Shown here: piece by piece, positions 48,847 to 59,766 of the stretch
Layout: each line of letters starts with the position of its first letter
Position numbering within the stretch: position 1 is the first letter of the stretch
Source: Pantoea sp.
Lineage (GTDB): Bacteria; Pseudomonadota; Gammaproteobacteria; Enterobacterales; Enterobacteriaceae
NCBI RefSeq assembly: GCF_028283705.1
Contig: NZ_JAPWKD010000020.1
Location: 1 to 64,000 of the forward strand
DNA: 64,000 nucleotides
Reading direction: 5' to 3'
Made by a program: the position numbers and the translations under genes
The notes under the pieces: model-generated
Told to the model about the DNA's origin: nothing
What the model saw: only the letters and a program-made list of their open reading frames with translations
Database searches by the model: none

Positions 48847-50613
48847 TTAATAAGTACGCACTTTCGGCGGGAAGGCCGCGCGCAGTTTCGGTTGCATGTT
48901 CACCTCACGGCGCGTCATGCTTTCCGTTTGCGGAACATAGAGGCTGTGGCACAGCCAGTTGGCATCATCGCGATCCGGATAGTCGAAGCGGCTATGCGCG
49001 CCACGGCTTTCGGTACGATAGTTCGCCGCAACGGCCGTGGCGTAAGCGGTTTCCATCAGGTTATCCAGCTCCAGACACTCGATACGCTGGGTATTGAAGT
49101 CCGGTGAACGGTCATCGAGACGCGCTGATTTCAGGCGTTCGCGGATCACTTTCAACTCTTCCAGACCCTGCGCCATCGCATCACCTTCACGGAAGACTGA
49201 GAAGTTGTTCTGCATGCAGCGTTGCAGCGCTTTGCGGATCTCAACCGGATCTTCGCCAGTGGTGTTATTTTCCCAGCGATTGAAGCGCGCCATCGCTGCA
49301 TCGATCTCGTCCTGGGTAGCATCACGCAGTTCGCCCTGCTCCTGGATACACTCCAGCAGATGCAGACCCGCCGCGCGACCAAATACCACCAGGTCGAGCA
49401 GTGAGTTACCGCCGAGGCGGTTAGCGCCGTGAACCGATACGCAGGCAATTTCACCCACCGCAAACAGGCCCGGGATGACAACATCTTCGCCCTGCTCATT
49501 CACGCACAGCGCCTGACCGGTCACTTTGGTCGGAATACCGCCCATCATATAGTGACAGGTTGGGATCACCGGAATCGGTTCTTTTATCGGATCAGCATGC
49601 GCGAAGGTACGCGACAGCTCCAGAATGCCCGGCAGACGGGATTCCAGCACGTCTTTGCCCAGATGGTCGAGCTTCAGCTTAATGTGCGGCCCCCACGGGC
49701 CATCACAGCCGCGACCTTCACGGATTTCGATCATCATCGAACGCGCCACCACATCACGGCCCGCCAGATCTTTGGCGTTAGGTGCGTAGCGTTCCATAAA
49801 GCGTTCGCCGTGTTTATTCAGCAGATAACCACCTTCACCACGGCAACCTTCGGTCACCAGTACACCCGCTCCGGCGATACCGGTTGGGTGGAACTGCCAC
49901 ATTTCCATGTCCTGCACCGGTACGCCTGCACGCAGGGCCATACCGACGCCGTCACCGGTGTTGATGTGGGCGTTGGTGGTGGATTGGTAAATACGACCTG
50001 CGCCGCCGGTCGCCAGAATGGTAGCTTTGGCTTTGAAGTAGACCGTTTCGCCGGTTTCAATGCAGATGGCGGTACAACCGACGATGGCACCATCGGCGTT
50101 TTTTACCAGATCCAGCGCATACCATTCGGAGAAGATAGTGGTTTTGTTTTTCAGGTTCTGCTGATACAGCGTATGCAGCAGGGCGTGGCCGGTACGGTCG
50201 GCAGCCGCAGCGGTACGCGCCGCCTGCTCACCACCGAAGTTTTTCGACTGACCACCAAACGGACGCTGATACACGCGGCCGTCATCAAGACGGGAGAATG
50301 GCAATCCCATATGTTCCAGCTCCAGAATCGCTTCCGGGCCGACATGACACATATATTCGATCGCGTCCTGGTCACCGATATAGTCGGAACCTTTCACGGT
50401 GTCGTACATATGCCATTCCCAGTTATCTTCGTGGGTGTTGCCAAGCGCCACGGTAATGCCGCCCTGGGCGGAAACGGTATGGGAACGGGTAGGGAAAACT
50501 TTCGACAACAGGGCGCAGGTCTGGCCCGATTGGGAGATTTGCAAAGCAGCGCGCATACCTGCACCACCTGCGCCGATCACCACGGCATCAAACTCTCTGA
50601 CTGGCAAACTCAT
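48847..50613 (-). CDS. sdhA: Succinate dehydrogenase flavoprotein subunit SdhA
   Basis: Catalytic FAD subunit that oxidises succinate to fumarate. 588 residues. Dinucleotide fold [20 protein letters not shown]; covalent-FAD histidine in [14 protein letters not shown]; active-site [20 protein letters not shown]. Ends FPPKVRTY. Its ATG directly follows the sdhD stop. Confidence 0.97.
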   Translation of the reverse strand: MSLPVREFDAVVIGAGGAGMRAALQISQSGQTCALLSKVFPTRSHTVSAQGGITVALGNTHEDNWEWHMYDTVKGSDYIGDQDAIEYMCHVGPEAILELEHMGLPFSRLDDGRVYQRPFGGQSKNFGGEQAARTAAAADRTGHALLHTLYQQNLKNKTTIFSEWYALDLVKNADGAIVGCTAICIETGETVYFKAKATILATGGAGRIYQSTTNAHINTGDGVGMALRAGVPVQDMEMWQFHPTGIAGAGVLVTEGCRGEGGYLLNKHGERFMERYAPNAKDLAGRDVVARSMMIEIREGRGCDGPWGPHIKLKLDHLGKDVLESRLPGILELSRTFAHADPIKEPIPVIPTCHYMMGGIPTKVTGQALCVNEQGEDVVIPGLFAVGEIACVSVHGANRLGGNSLLDLVVFGRAAGLHLLECIQEQGELRDATQDEIDAAMARFNRWENNTTGEDPVEIRKALQRCMQNNFSVFREGDAMAQGLEELKVIRERLKSARLDDRSPDFNTQRIECLELDNLMETAYATAVAANYRTESRGAHSRFDYPDRDDANWLCHSLYVPQTESMTRREVNMQPKLRAAFPPKVRTY

Positions 50614-50961
50614 TTACACACCCCACACGACAACGGTTCCATAAATTGCATAGGACAACAGCGCGACCACAATCACCAGCTGCAACACCAGACGGGTTGC
50701 CAGCGGTTTCACGTAGTCAGTCAGCACCTGCCACATCCCGATCCAACCGTGAATCAGAATGGAGAACAGCGTCAGCAACGTGAACACTTTCGTGAAGGAG
50801 GAAGCGAAGAAGCCGCGCCAGACGTCATACGTCAGCGTGCCTGTCATCACTACAAAACCGAGAATGTAGAGAATGTAGAGCGTAATTAAGATTGCAGCAG
50901 CACGCAGTAACAGCCAGTCATGAATACCGTTGCGTCCTAATGCAGAAGCATTGCTTACCAT
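50614..50961 (-). CDS. sdhD: Succinate dehydrogenase membrane anchor SdhD
   Basis: 115-residue three-helix anchor that with SdhC binds haem b and ubiquinone. Start at 50961 ([20 protein letters not shown]) chosen as in E. coli; the upstream 54 codons are an artefact of overlap with sdhC. The haem-ligand histidine is likely in [16 protein letters not shown]. Overlaps the sdhC end by 7 bases. Confidence 0.96.
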   Translation of the reverse strand: MVSNASALGRNGIHDWLLLRAAAILITLYILYILGFVVMTGTLTYDVWRGFFASSFTKVFTLLTLFSILIHGWIGMWQVLTDYVKPLATRLVLQLVIVVALLSYAIYGTVVVWGV

Positions 50962-51344
50962 ACGAGGACTCCAGCCAAAATTGAAAGCACGACAGTGATA
51001 CCAAAAGCCGCCTGAGCGGAACGGGTGCCCATTTCCAGTGTTTCCGGCAGATAGCCGAAGTCCATCAACATATGGCGAATGCCGCCCACGGCATGGTATG
51101 CCAGCGCGGTAAGAATGCCCCACATGATGAACTTAGCGAAGAAGCCATCCATAATGGACGCCGCTTGCAGGAAACCTTCGGGAGAGGAGAGCGAGAGACC
51201 CAGTAACCAGAGCAGAATTCCGAGAGCGACAAAGGTGATCACGCCGGAGACGCGGTGGAGAATGGACGATATTGCAGTAACGGGAAACCGGATCGTCGAG
51301 AGATCCAAGTTAACAGGTCTTTGTTTTTTCACGGTTTTGCCCAC
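50955..51344 (-). CDS. sdhC: Succinate dehydrogenase cytochrome b556 subunit SdhC
   Basis: 129-residue membrane anchor. Conserved [20 protein letters not shown] near the N-terminus and the haem histidine in [24 protein letters not shown] segment (about 71-91). No ATG is available: translation must begin at the GTG at 51344 (giving GKTVKKQ) or at the GTG four codons later, with only a weak GAGC upstream. First gene of sdhCDAB. Confidence 0.95.
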   Translation of the reverse strand: MGKTVKKQRPVNLDLSTIRFPVTAISSILHRVSGVITFVALGILLWLLGLSLSSPEGFLQAASIMDGFFAKFIMWGILTALAYHAVGGIRHMLMDFGYLPETLEMGTRSAQAAFGITVVLSILAGVLVW

Positions 51345-51981
51345 ACAGCTCTTTTTTATTTTGCTTCCTCCGGTCCTGGGTTACATCAGAGACACAGGAC
51401 GTGTTCAGACAGCAACCGTCACCAAAGAAGCAACATCCAGTGTTCAATGACGCGGGGAAAACGCTGGGTGGCTCCTGGTGTCAGGGTATTCCGGAGACCT
51501 GGCGGCAGTATAGGAGGATCACATTCTGATTACAATTCCCCTACAATCTCTTTGGTCACATTTAAGCTGAACAGTGATCCCCCTCACGAATTTCACATTT
51601 CATACATTTTTAATTATCTGATTTGACAAAAGTTCAACAATTCGGTTACAAACAAACGCATTAAAGCCCTATGATGCACAAAAGTTATGGGGATACACTT
51701 TCCCCTAAGCTGAAGTTATGTAACATTGCCACTGTGAGCATTACAAAGCATCAGGTTATTGGTTACCAAGAAGTTATGTCGTGACAGGATCTTTAACATC
51801 CGCGATTTGCAGCATGTCATGCCCGGACGCCACTGGCCCAAACACATCGTTCGCTCTGTACTCTACCCTGCACGACAAACATGACCGCAGAGTGATACTG
51901 TGAAGATTGTGGTTTTATGCAACATGATGGCGGTTTAGGTGTCTAAGATCCTTACCTACCAAGGCGCTATGGAGACGAAAA
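51345..51981. promoter_or_regulatory. 637-bp divergent promoter region of sdhCDAB and gltA
   Basis: No gene seen. The two major TCA transcription units start from either side, as in E. coli, where ArcA and CRP act in this gap. An imperfect CRP-like TGTGAGCATTACAAAGCA occurs at about 51734, and AT-rich tracts at 51590-51660 suit promoters. Exact -10/-35 boxes could not be fixed by eye. Confidence 0.6.
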
Positions 51982-53265
51982 ATGACAGATAAAAAAGTGA
52001 CGCTAACCCTACAAGACAATACGCCTGTTGAACTGGATGTGATGAAAGGCACGCTGGGACAGGATGTCGTTGATGTCCGCGCTCTCGGATCTAAAGGCCT
52101 GTTTACCTTCGACCCCGGCTTCACGTCTACAGCGTCATGCGAATCCAAAATCACCTTTATAGATGGTGATGAAGGTATTTTGTTACATCGCGGTTTCCCA
52201 ATTGATCAACTGGCAACAAACTCAAACTACCTGGAAGTGTGTTACATCCTGCTCAATGGCGAAGCGCCAACCCAGGAGCAGTACGAAGAATTCCGCACCA
52301 CCGTTACCCGCCACACCATGATCCACGAGCAAATCACCCGCCTGTTCCACGGTTTCCGTCGTGACTCTCATCCGATGGCGGTGATGTGTGGTGTGACCGG
52401 TGCGCTGGCGGCGTTTTATCATGACTCGCTGGACGTGAATATTGAGCGCCACCGTGAAATCGCTGCGTTCCGTCTGCTGTCAAAAATGCCGACCATGGCG
52501 GCAATGTGCTACAAATACTCCATCGGTCAGCCGTTCGTTTATCCGCGCAATGACCTCTCCTACGCCGGTAACTTCCTGCACATGATGTTCGCCACACCGT
52601 GCGAAGAGTACAAAGTTAACCCGGTGCTGGAACGCGCAATGGACCGTATTCTGATTCTGCACGCCGACCATGAGCAGAACGCCTCGACTTCTACCGTGCG
52701 TACCGCGGGTTCATCAGGCGCTAACCCGTTTGCCTGTATCGCAGCCGGTATCGCCTCCCTGTGGGGACCGGCACACGGCGGTGCTAACGAAGCGACACTG
52801 CGTATGCTGGAAGAGATCAGCACCGTCGATCACATCCCGGAATTTGTCCGTCGTGCAAAAGACAAGAACGATTCGTTCCGTCTGATGGGCTTCGGTCACC
52901 GCGTGTATAAGAACTATGACCCGCGTGCCACCGTGATGCGTGAAACCTGCCACGAAGTGCTGAACGAGCTGGGTATGAAAGATGACCTGCTGGAAGTGGC
53001 GATGGAGCTGGAACATATCGCGCTGAACGACCCGTACTTTATCGAGCGCAAACTCTATCCGAACGTTGATTTCTACTCAGGCATTATTCTGAAAGCGATG
53101 GGTATTCCATCTTCGATGTTCACCGTGATCTTCGCCATGGCGCGTACCGTTGGCTGGATTGCCCACTGGAAAGAGATGCACGACGAAGGCATGAAGATTG
53201 CCCGTCCGCGTCAGCTGTACACCGGTTATACCGAGCGTCCTTTCACCTCCGCGCTGAAAAAATAA
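51982..53265 (+). CDS. gltA: Citrate synthase GltA (type II, NADH-sensitive)
   Basis: Condenses oxaloacetate and acetyl-CoA at the entry of the TCA cycle. 427 residues, E. coli length. Catalytic segments include [20 protein letters not shown] and the [14 protein letters not shown] signature with the active-site histidine; the catalytic aspartate is in [10 protein letters not shown]. Hexameric type II enzymes of this group are inhibited by NADH. Followed by a terminator shared with nei. Confidence 0.97.
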   Translation: MTDKKVTLTLQDNTPVELDVMKGTLGQDVVDVRALGSKGLFTFDPGFTSTASCESKITFIDGDEGILLHRGFPIDQLATNSNYLEVCYILLNGEAPTQEQYEEFRTTVTRHTMIHEQITRLFHGFRRDSHPMAVMCGVTGALAAFYHDSLDVNIERHREIAAFRLLSKMPTMAAMCYKYSIGQPFVYPRNDLSYAGNFLHMMFATPCEEYKVNPVLERAMDRILILHADHEQNASTSTVRTAGSSGANPFACIAAGIASLWGPAHGGANEATLRMLEEISTVDHIPEFVRRAKDKNDSFRLMGFGHRVYKNYDPRATVMRETCHEVLNELGMKDDLLEVAMELEHIALNDPYFIERKLYPNVDFYSGIILKAMGIPSSMFTVIFAMARTVGWIAHWKEMHDEGMKIARPRQLYTGYTERPFTSALKK

Positions 53266-53271
53266 GTGTCA

Positions 53272-53297
53272 GGGCGGGTTATCCCGCCCTTGTTATT
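53272..53297. terminator. Terminator between gltA and nei
   Basis: GGGCGGG-TTAT-CCCGCCC followed by TTGTTATTT on the plus strand, 7 bases after the gltA stop. The last bases reach the 3' end of convergent nei. Confidence 0.85.
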
Positions 53298-54081
53298 TCT
53301 GGCATCCCGGACACCAGTAAAATGGCCGTGATGACAACACGCCCTTCTCAATCACCGCACCACAGCGCCGACAGGCTTTCCCCTGTCGATGAAAAACCTC
53401 AAAGCGGAACGACGCTTCTTCATGATACTTCTTCATGCTGCCACGCATCTGATACGAGAGACGCGGCACTGCCAGTATCGCTTCACTCAGCGCGCGTAGC
53501 TGTGCGGCATCCAGATCCTGGGCACGATGTTGCGCCAGCAGCTGTGCATGCCACAAAATTTCTACCCGCAGATAATTTCCCAACCCAGCGAGAAACGCCT
53601 GGTCAAGCAGCAGACCACTGAATTGCCGCCGCCGAAAACGTGGTGACAACAACCGCTGTTGTACTTCATCGACAGTCAGGCTGGCATCCAGTACATCTGG
53701 CCCGACACGTTGCAGGAAAGGATGCGCTGCCAGTGTCTCGGCATTAAGCAGCTCAATATCCGAGGCGCTGTAGAGCAAGATGGTCTGGTCGGCATTCGCC
53801 AGCCGCACGCGTAACTGACGCGTGGTTTGCGGTTCGGTACCGGTGGGCACAACACGCCATACACCATACAACTGGTTATGGCTATACAACGTCAGACCAT
53901 TTGAAAAATGGGTGAGTAGCGCCTTACCACGCGTTTCAATAGTGGTGACGGTCTCCCCCAGCAAGGCGGGTTCATAGGTTTTCAACTGCGGAAAGGCAAA
54001 CCACACATCGGTGAGCAGTTTGCCCGTCATCGCCGCTGCCAGTTGATCCGCCGCACGGCGGATCTCCGGTCCTTCAGGCAT
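53293..54081 (-). CDS. nei: Endonuclease VIII Nei
   Basis: DNA glycosylase/AP lyase for oxidised pyrimidines. 262 residues. N-terminal [11 protein letters not shown] supplies the catalytic proline and glutamate; the conserved lysine lies in [11 protein letters not shown]. The helix-two-turn-helix region is around [17 protein letters not shown], and the C-terminal zinc finger reads [11 protein letters not shown] with WCPGCQK. Ribosome site AGGAGAGG. It comes 12 bases after pcp, so it is the last gene of the pyroglutamate unit. Confidence 0.96.
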   Translation of the reverse strand: MPEGPEIRRAADQLAAAMTGKLLTDVWFAFPQLKTYEPALLGETVTTIETRGKALLTHFSNGLTLYSHNQLYGVWRVVPTGTEPQTTRQLRVRLANADQTILLYSASDIELLNAETLAAHPFLQRVGPDVLDASLTVDEVQQRLLSPRFRRRQFSGLLLDQAFLAGLGNYLRVEILWHAQLLAQHRAQDLDAAQLRALSEAILAVPRLSYQMRGSMKKYHEEASFRFEVFHRQGKACRRCGAVIEKGVLSSRPFYWCPGCQK

Positions 54082-54093
54082 GACCTCTCCTGT

Positions 54094-54741
54094 TTAATGT
54101 GTCGCGCCACCGGCGACGCGCAGATCCTGATCAACGCTGAGTGTCACCTGCAATGCAATCTCCAGTGCCTGAATCACGCTGGCAGCCGACATACTCGGTG
54201 CACCGGGATGGCTTACCGCCTGCTCAGGCAAATAAGGAATATGGATAAAACCGCCGCGTGCTTGACTCTGGTTGGTTTCCAGCCAGTGCAGCAGACGGTA
54301 CATCACATGATTACAGGTGAAAGTGCCTGCGGTCTGCGATACCGAAGCCGGGATGCCCGCCTCGCGTACCGCAGCCACAATGGCTTTGATTGGCAGGCGG
54401 GAGAAGTACGCGGCCGGCCCTTCGGCAACAATCGGCTGGTCAATCGGTTGCTGCCCGTCGTTATCGGGAATGCGCGCATCATCCACATTGATCGCCACCC
54501 GTTCCACGGTGATATCGCTGCGCCCACCCGCCTGGCCGATGCACAGAATGCGGTCCGGTTGCAGTTCATCCAAAGCCTCGGCCAGCACAGCACCACAGCG
54601 GCTGAACACCACCGGCAACTGGCGCACCACCACGCGTGCGCCCTTGATCACCTTACCATCGAATGATCGTACCGCTTCCCATGAGGGATTGATGCTTTCG
54701 CCTTCAAAAGGCTCAAACGCGGTCATTAATACCGTTTTCAT
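54094..54741 (-). CDS. pcp: Pyrrolidone-carboxylate peptidase (pyroglutamyl peptidase I)
   Basis: C15 cysteine peptidase that removes N-terminal pyroglutamate from peptides, releasing 5-oxoproline. 215 residues, cytoplasmic. [16 protein letters not shown] marks the N-terminus; the nucleophile Cys and nearby residues are in [15 protein letters not shown]; the catalytic His is in [13 protein letters not shown]. Placed between a DUF979 membrane protein and nei and downstream of pxpBCA, whose enzyme consumes the product 5-oxoproline. E. coli has no pcp at this site. Confidence 0.96.
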   Translation of the reverse strand: MKTVLMTAFEPFEGESINPSWEAVRSFDGKVIKGARVVVRQLPVVFSRCGAVLAEALDELQPDRILCIGQAGGRSDITVERVAINVDDARIPDNDGQQPIDQPIVAEGPAAYFSRLPIKAIVAAVREAGIPASVSQTAGTFTCNHVMYRLLHWLETNQSQARGGFIHIPYLPEQAVSHPGAPSMSAASVIQALEIALQVTLSVDQDLRVAGGATH

Positions 54742-54748
54742 TGCATCC

Positions 54749-55768
54749 TCACAAAAACATCATGAACCACAGCAGGAAAATATTGACCACCAACAGTAGC
54801 ACACCGGTCGGCACCTGAGCCTTGATCACCGCATTGCGGTCCGGCAGCTCCAGCAGACGTGCCGGGACGAGGTTAAAGTTGGCCGCCATCGGTGTCATCA
54901 ACGTGCCGCAATAACCAGAGAACATGCCAATCGCCGCCATCACCGCCGGATTACCGTGATGTTGCAGCACCAGAATCGGGATACCGATCCCGGCGGTGAC
55001 AATCGGAAACGCGGCAAAGGCGTTGCCCATCACCATGGTCAGCAGCGCCATGCCGATGGCATACACCGCCACCGCGACAAAACGGTTATCCACCGCCAGA
55101 TATGTTTCGGTCAGATGCGATATCGCGTTACCCACACCGGCGCTGGTAAACAGCAGGCCAAGTGTGGCAAGGATCTGTGGCAGGATAAAGGCCCAGCCCA
55201 CCGCATCCAGTAAGCGACGCGTCTCCTGCATCGACTGCGCCGGTTTTTCATGGGTCATTTTCAATGCCACCAGCCAGCCAATCAGGCAGCCTAGCATCAT
55301 CGAGAACAGGGTAATCAGCGTTGAATGATTACCGGCACCAAACACCGCCTGCTGCAGACCAGGAAGATTGTTGAACGCCAGCACGCCAATCACGGTCACC
55401 ACTGGAATCGCCAGTGCGGGCAGGAACAGCTTGTTACCGAGACGTTTGGCACTGGCCTGTTTTTCTGCGTCGCTGCGCTGGTGATAACTGCCGAGGCGCA
55501 CCCCGCCAAATCCGGCGATCAGTGCCATCACCACCACGGCGATACCCACGCCAATATGCAGCCAGCGCTGGCCCTGTTCGGCATTCCCTGCCAGATGGCC
55601 CATCAGTTGATAAGCGCCATCACCAATCAGGAAAATCAGGCCATACAGCGCCCAGAACAGCCCGGTAGTGAGACGGCGTGGATTGGCGTGATCTCGCCAC
55701 GAGAAGACGGCAACAACCAGCAGAATAATGCCTGCCAGCCACATCAGATATTGTTGCTGGAACATCAT
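54749..55768 (-). CDS. DUF979 family membrane protein
   Basis: 339 residues with about nine or ten hydrophobic helices ([57 protein letters not shown]). The stretch [20 protein letters not shown] and a Gly-rich [15 protein letters not shown] recall a transporter core. It starts with an ATGA overlap onto the DUF969 gene after an AAGGAGAGC site. The DUF969/DUF979 pair is commonly found beside pcp or 5-oxoprolinase genes; the likely role is a two-part permease for pyroglutamate or pyroglutamyl peptides (inference, not shown). Confidence 0.85.
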   Translation of the reverse strand: MMFQQQYLMWLAGIILLVVAVFSWRDHANPRRLTTGLFWALYGLIFLIGDGAYQLMGHLAGNAEQGQRWLHIGVGIAVVVMALIAGFGGVRLGSYHQRSDAEKQASAKRLGNKLFLPALAIPVVTVIGVLAFNNLPGLQQAVFGAGNHSTLITLFSMMLGCLIGWLVALKMTHEKPAQSMQETRRLLDAVGWAFILPQILATLGLLFTSAGVGNAISHLTETYLAVDNRFVAVAVYAIGMALLTMVMGNAFAAFPIVTAGIGIPILVLQHHGNPAVMAAIGMFSGYCGTLMTPMAANFNLVPARLLELPDRNAVIKAQVPTGVLLLVVNIFLLWFMMFL

Positions 55769-56493
55769 TGCTCTCCTTTCGCCTGCAACGCCTGGCGATT
55801 CAGCGTGCCCAGTTCACGCGCCAGCTGGCGATCGAGACGGATCAGGCGGGCGGAGTGAATCAGGAAGGCACAAATCGCCGTCGGAATGCCCCATACCGCG
55901 ATATGCAGCGGTTCGGTCTGAATGCCCGCCGACTGCTGCATAAAGTTGTGCATAAAGATGATGGCACCAAAGGCGACGAAGATATCCTCGCCAAAGAATA
56001 AACCGACGTTGTCAGTCGCTGCCGACATGGCACGCAGACGATGACGTACCTCCGGCGACACCTCGCCATAGCGGTTTTCCGTCGCCCCTTCTGCCATCGG
56101 TGCCAGCAGCGGACGGACCATTTGCGGATGACCACCGAGGCTGGTCAGTCCCAGCGCGGCCGTGATTTCACGGACGAACAGGTAGACGATCAGCAAACGT
56201 CCTGCGGTGGCTGTTTTGATCTGGGCGATCCAGGTTTGCGCCCGCTCTTTCAGACCATGCCGCTCCAGCAGGCCGATAACAGCCAGCGGCAACAGCAGAA
56301 TCAGCGGCAGGTTACGGGTATTCAGGAACCCGGACCCCAGTTTTTCTAAAATGTCAGCCAGCGGCATATGCGCCGACAGCCCGGTAACAAAACCGGCAAC
56401 AATCACCACCAGCACCGGATTGAACCGCAGCACAAAGCCGAGCACGATGGTCGCAATACCCAGCAGCGGCCAGAGATTCACCACGCTTTCCAT
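55765..56493 (-). CDS. DUF969 family membrane protein
   Basis: Start at 56493 (MESVVNLWPLLGIATIVLGF) follows AAGGGGAGA; the protein has 242 residues with about six helices. Sequence FNPVLVVIVAGFVTGLSAHM, LPLILLLPLAVIGLLERHGL and LTSLGGHPQMVRPLLAPMAE are typical of the family. It ends with an Arg-rich LIRLDRQLARELGTLNRQ tail. Partner of the following DUF979 gene by 4-base overlap. A rho-independent terminator lies between it and pxpA. Confidence 0.85.
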   Translation of the reverse strand: MESVVNLWPLLGIATIVLGFVLRFNPVLVVIVAGFVTGLSAHMPLADILEKLGSGFLNTRNLPLILLLPLAVIGLLERHGLKERAQTWIAQIKTATAGRLLIVYLFVREITAALGLTSLGGHPQMVRPLLAPMAEGATENRYGEVSPEVRHRLRAMSAATDNVGLFFGEDIFVAFGAIIFMHNFMQQSAGIQTEPLHIAVWGIPTAICAFLIHSARLIRLDRQLARELGTLNRQALQAKGEQ

Positions 56494-56512
56494 GTTTTCT
56501 CCCCTTGTCAGA

Positions 56513-56540
56513 AAATAAAAAGCCCGGCGTAAAGCCGGGC
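56513..56540 (-). terminator. Intra-operon terminator between pxpA and the DUF969 gene
   Basis: Stem GCCCGGC/GCCGGGC with a 5-base loop followed by TTTTTATTT on the minus strand, 14 bases after pxpA and 20 bases before the next start. Strong by eye, so the downstream genes need read-through or their own promoter. Confidence 0.85.
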
Positions 56541-56553
56541 AATCCGTCAAAAA

Positions 56554-57291
56554 TTATGCGCTGGTCACGGTGATTTGCTGGGTAGCAAATGCCGCGCGCA
56601 ACGCATGAGCAAATTGCAGCGCGTGCGCACCGTCGCCATGCAGGCAAACGGTTTGCGCGTTCACCGCTACCCAGTCGCCACTGATGCTTTGTACTTTACG
56701 CTGTTGCACCATGGTTAGCGTCTGGGCAATCGCCTGAGCGCTGTCCTCGATCAGTGCCCCCGGCTGGCTGCGAGGTACCAGCGCCCCACTGGCCTGATAG
56801 CCACGATCGGCAAACACTTCTTCCCGGGTTTGCAGGCCATAATGCGCCGCCGCACGAATCGACTCGCTGCCCGCCAGCCCCACCAGAATCAGGCGCGCAT
56901 CCACCGCTTTTACCGCCCGCGCAATAGTATCCGCCAGCAGCGGATCGGCCGCCGCCTGGTTATACAGCATGCCGTGCGGCTTGACGTGTACCAGCCGTTC
57001 GCCTTCGCTTTCTGCCAGGCTTTTCAGTGCGCCAACCTGGTAAATCATCTGCGCGTAGACCGTCTCCGCAGGCAGCTGCATGGCGGTGCGGCCAAAGTTT
57101 TCCCGATCAGGAAAACTGGGATGCGCGCCAATCGCGACGCCTGCCGCTTTCGCCCAGCGCACCGATTGCAGCATGGTGACGGCATCACCCGCATGGAAAC
57201 CACAGGCGATGTTGGCGGAGCTGACCAGTTGCAGCAGTTCCTGATCGCTGCCACTGCCTTCACCGAGGTCGGCGTTGAGATCAATCTTCAT
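56554..57291 (-). CDS. pxpA: 5-oxoprolinase subunit A PxpA (LamB/YcsF family)
   Basis: Part of the ATP-dependent bacterial 5-oxoprolinase PxpABC, which opens 5-oxoproline to glutamate. 245 residues; signatures [25 protein letters not shown] and [18 protein letters not shown] mark the YcsF fold. Its start overlaps the end of pxpC by 11 bases. Confidence 0.95.
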   Translation of the reverse strand: MKIDLNADLGEGSGSDQELLQLVSSANIACGFHAGDAVTMLQSVRWAKAAGVAIGAHPSFPDRENFGRTAMQLPAETVYAQMIYQVGALKSLAESEGERLVHVKPHGMLYNQAAADPLLADTIARAVKAVDARLILVGLAGSESIRAAAHYGLQTREEVFADRGYQASGALVPRSQPGALIEDSAQAIAQTLTMVQQRKVQSISGDWVAVNAQTVCLHGDGAHALQFAHALRAAFATQQITVTSA

Positions 57292-58213
57292 GTGAGAGTC
57301 CCCAGGTCATTTGATCAAATACACGTTGTTGCTGCTGCTTCGCCTGCATGGCTTCTTCCAGCGTACAGTGGACAAAATGAATCGGTTCGCCGAGACGAAT
57401 TTGCGCCAGATGGTAGAGATCGGCTTCAATAATGCAGGCAATACGCGGATAGCCTCCGGTCGTCTGCGCATCGGCCATCAATACGATGGGTTGCCCATTG
57501 GGCGGCACCTGTACCACCCCCGGCACCAGTCCGTGCGACAGCAAGTCACGTGTGGCTTTACGATGTAATGTGCGCCCCTGCAAACGGTAACCCATGCGGT
57601 TACTTTGCGGGCTGAGCTTCCACGCACTGCGCCAGAATCCTTCCTGCGCTTCGCGAGTGAATTCATTATATTCCGGGCCAGGCAAGGCACGCAGACGGTT
57701 CCCCCACAGCAACTGACGTACCCCAGCCTTACGGTTGAAACTGCGCGTAGCCTTACCCAGCGGCAGCTGATCGCCATCCTGTAACCTGCGTCCGGCAAAA
57801 CCGCCGAACCCGGCTTTCAGATCGGTACTGGCGGAACCCAGCATCTCCGGCACAGCAAAGCCACCATTGACCGCCAGATAACTGCGCATCCCATGTACCG
57901 GCATCGACAAGCTGAGCACCTGCCCTTTTTTCACCGGCAAACGCCAGCCGGTCCAGACCGCTTTGCCATCCAGTTCCGCGTTGCAGCCCGCTCCGGTCAG
58001 AGCAAACCAGCCATCACGCTGGAACTGTGCTTTAAACTGCCCCAGCACAATCTCCAGCACTGCGCTGTTTTGATCGTTACCCACCAGCATGTTGGCGGTG
58101 CGCATCGCTGGTTGATCCAGAGCGCCACTGACGCTGACGCCAAACTGTCGCCAGCCGTTGCGGCCCTGGTCCTGCAATGAGGTCATCAATCCGGCGCGTA
58201 GAATTTTTAACAT
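57281..58213 (-). CDS. pxpC: 5-oxoprolinase subunit C PxpC (biotin-dependent carboxylase-like)
   Basis: 310 residues, family AHS2/KipA. Segments [16 protein letters not shown] [40 protein letters not shown] and [20 protein letters not shown] are typical. Works with PxpB in the carboxylating or phosphorylating steps of 5-oxoproline opening. Overlaps pxpB by 7 bases and pxpA by 11, so the three are translated together. Confidence 0.95.
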   Translation of the reverse strand: MLKILRAGLMTSLQDQGRNGWRQFGVSVSGALDQPAMRTANMLVGNDQNSAVLEIVLGQFKAQFQRDGWFALTGAGCNAELDGKAVWTGWRLPVKKGQVLSLSMPVHGMRSYLAVNGGFAVPEMLGSASTDLKAGFGGFAGRRLQDGDQLPLGKATRSFNRKAGVRQLLWGNRLRALPGPEYNEFTREAQEGFWRSAWKLSPQSNRMGYRLQGRTLHRKATRDLLSHGLVPGVVQVPPNGQPIVLMADAQTTGGYPRIACIIEADLYHLAQIRLGEPIHFVHCTLEEAMQAKQQQQRVFDQMTWGLSHED

Positions 58214-58863
58214 ACGCCCTCCTTTTGCGGCACGAAGCGCACGTTATCACCGGGGCGTAACAGCGTGGGGGGTTGCAACTGAGGGTCGAACAGGTTGATG
58301 GACGTTTGTCCCAGCAACTGCCAGCCACCGGGGGTTGCCAGCGGATAAACGCCGGTTTGACTGCCGCCGATACCCACCGATCCCGCCGGGACGATGACGC
58401 GAGGTTCTGCCCGACGCGGCGTGTGTAAGCGGCTGTCGAGACCGCCGAGATAGGGGAATCCTGGCTGAAAGCCAATGAAATAAACCACGTATGCGCTGCT
58501 GCTGTGCAGCTCAACCACCTGGCGTGGCGTCATACCGGCATGATCGGCGACCACCTGGAGATCTGGCCCCATGTCACCACCATAAATTACCGGGATCTCC
58601 ACCAGACGCGATTCCGGCAGTTGCGCTTCACTCTCTTCCCACCAGCGTTGCAGCTTCTCGATCGCATCCAGCGCATTGCGTTGCGGATCGCGCAGCAGCA
58701 GCGTCAGATTATTCATGCCAGGGATCACTTCCGACACCGTGTCATTACCCTGTAACCGCTGGCACAATCCCCAGATGCGTTGCTGGCTGGCTAAGGAAAC
58801 CGGGGGTTCCAGTTCCAGTACCACCGCGCGTTCACCCAGCAGATAACAACGTGCTCGTTGCAA
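58207..58863 (-). CDS. pxpB: 5-oxoprolinase subunit B PxpB (AHS1/KipI-like)
   Basis: 218 residues beginning [20 protein letters not shown], with the family segments [19 protein letters not shown] and [20 protein letters not shown]. First gene of pxpBCA; 142 bases separate it from ybgI and contain a GGAGGTGG ribosome site 5 bases before the start and a weak hairpin GCCCT/AGGGC at about 58970-58990. Confidence 0.95.
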   Translation of the reverse strand: MQRARCYLLGERAVVLELEPPVSLASQQRIWGLCQRLQGNDTVSEVIPGMNNLTLLLRDPQRNALDAIEKLQRWWEESEAQLPESRLVEIPVIYGGDMGPDLQVVADHAGMTPRQVVELHSSSAYVVYFIGFQPGFPYLGGLDSRLHTPRRAEPRVIVPAGSVGIGGSQTGVYPLATPGGWQLLGQTSINLFDPQLQPPTLLRPGDNVRFVPQKEGVC

Positions 58864-59005
58864 AACCCACCTCCTGATTCACTTTCTCACGGGCAGCCAG
58901 CCCATGATGCTAATGATTTAAAGGCCATCAGTTATGCGAAAGTGTCAGAGATGTGTCAACCGATTTGCGCCCTCAGCCGCAGCTAAGGGCGTAACAGATG
59001 AAAAA

Positions 59006-59749
59006 TCAGGCAGGATTGTCGATATCGATAAAGGTCACGTCGAGGCCATAGCTTTGCGCCAGCCACTCACCCAGCGCCTTGATACCGCCGCGTTCGGTAG
59101 CATGATGTCCGGCGGCAAAAAAATGTAATCCCTGCTCACGCGCGCTGTGAATGGTTTGCTCCGAGACTTCGCCAGTGATAAAGGCATCAACGCCAAAAGC
59201 CGCCGCACTATCAATAAAACCCTGGCCGCCGCCGCTACACCAGGCGATGCGTTTGATTTTCTCTGGCGCATTATCACCGCAGTGCAGCGGCGTGCGCCCA
59301 AGCGCCTGGGTGATGCGCTGCGCCAGTGCCTCACCACTCAGCGGTTCAGCCAGCTCTCCCCAGGGCACCAGGGGCATGATTTCACCCTTCACCTCAATAT
59401 CAAACAATCGCGCCAGCTGCGCGTTGTTGCCGAGATGGGGGTGCGCATCAAGCGGCAGATGCCAGCCATAGAGATTAATATCATTGGCCAGTAACGTGCG
59501 CAGGCGCTGGCGCTTCATCCCTTTAATCACCGGGGCTTCGCTTTTCCAGAAGTAACCGTGATGCACCAACACTGCATCGGCATTACGTTGTACCGCTTCG
59601 TCCAGCAAAGCCTGACAGGCGGTGACACCGGTAATAATGGTTTTCACCTCAGCCCGACCTTCCACCTGCAACCCGTTTGGCGCGTAGTCGCTGAAGGCGC
59701 TGGTGTTCAGCTGCTGGTTAACGATGTGTTCTAATTCGACATGATTCAT
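59006..59749 (-). CDS. ybgI: NIF3-like dinuclear metal protein YbgI
   Basis: Start at 59749 (MNHVELEHIVNQQLNTSAFS) gives 247 residues. Metal-binding residues sit in VLVHHGYFWKSEAP, LPLDAHPHLGNNAQLARL and FFAAGHHATERGGIKALGEW. Hexameric ring protein of unknown function, sometimes called a GTP cyclohydrolase 1 type 2 homologue without clear proof. Starts 17 bases after the phr stop; in E. coli dtpD lies between them. Confidence 0.93.
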   Translation of the reverse strand: MNHVELEHIVNQQLNTSAFSDYAPNGLQVEGRAEVKTIITGVTACQALLDEAVQRNADAVLVHHGYFWKSEAPVIKGMKRQRLRTLLANDINLYGWHLPLDAHPHLGNNAQLARLFDIEVKGEIMPLVPWGELAEPLSGEALAQRITQALGRTPLHCGDNAPEKIKRIAWCSGGGQGFIDSAAAFGVDAFITGEVSEQTIHSAREQGLHFFAAGHHATERGGIKALGEWLAQSYGLDVTFIDIDNPA

Positions 59750-59766
59750 AATGGCTCCCTGACCCA

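Noticed and set aside
49429..50889. A 486-codon open frame on the plus strand
   Set aside because: It lies antisense to sdhA and part of sdhD, which are unmistakable, and its product is His/Thr/Gln-rich as expected from the complement of GC-rich coding sequence.
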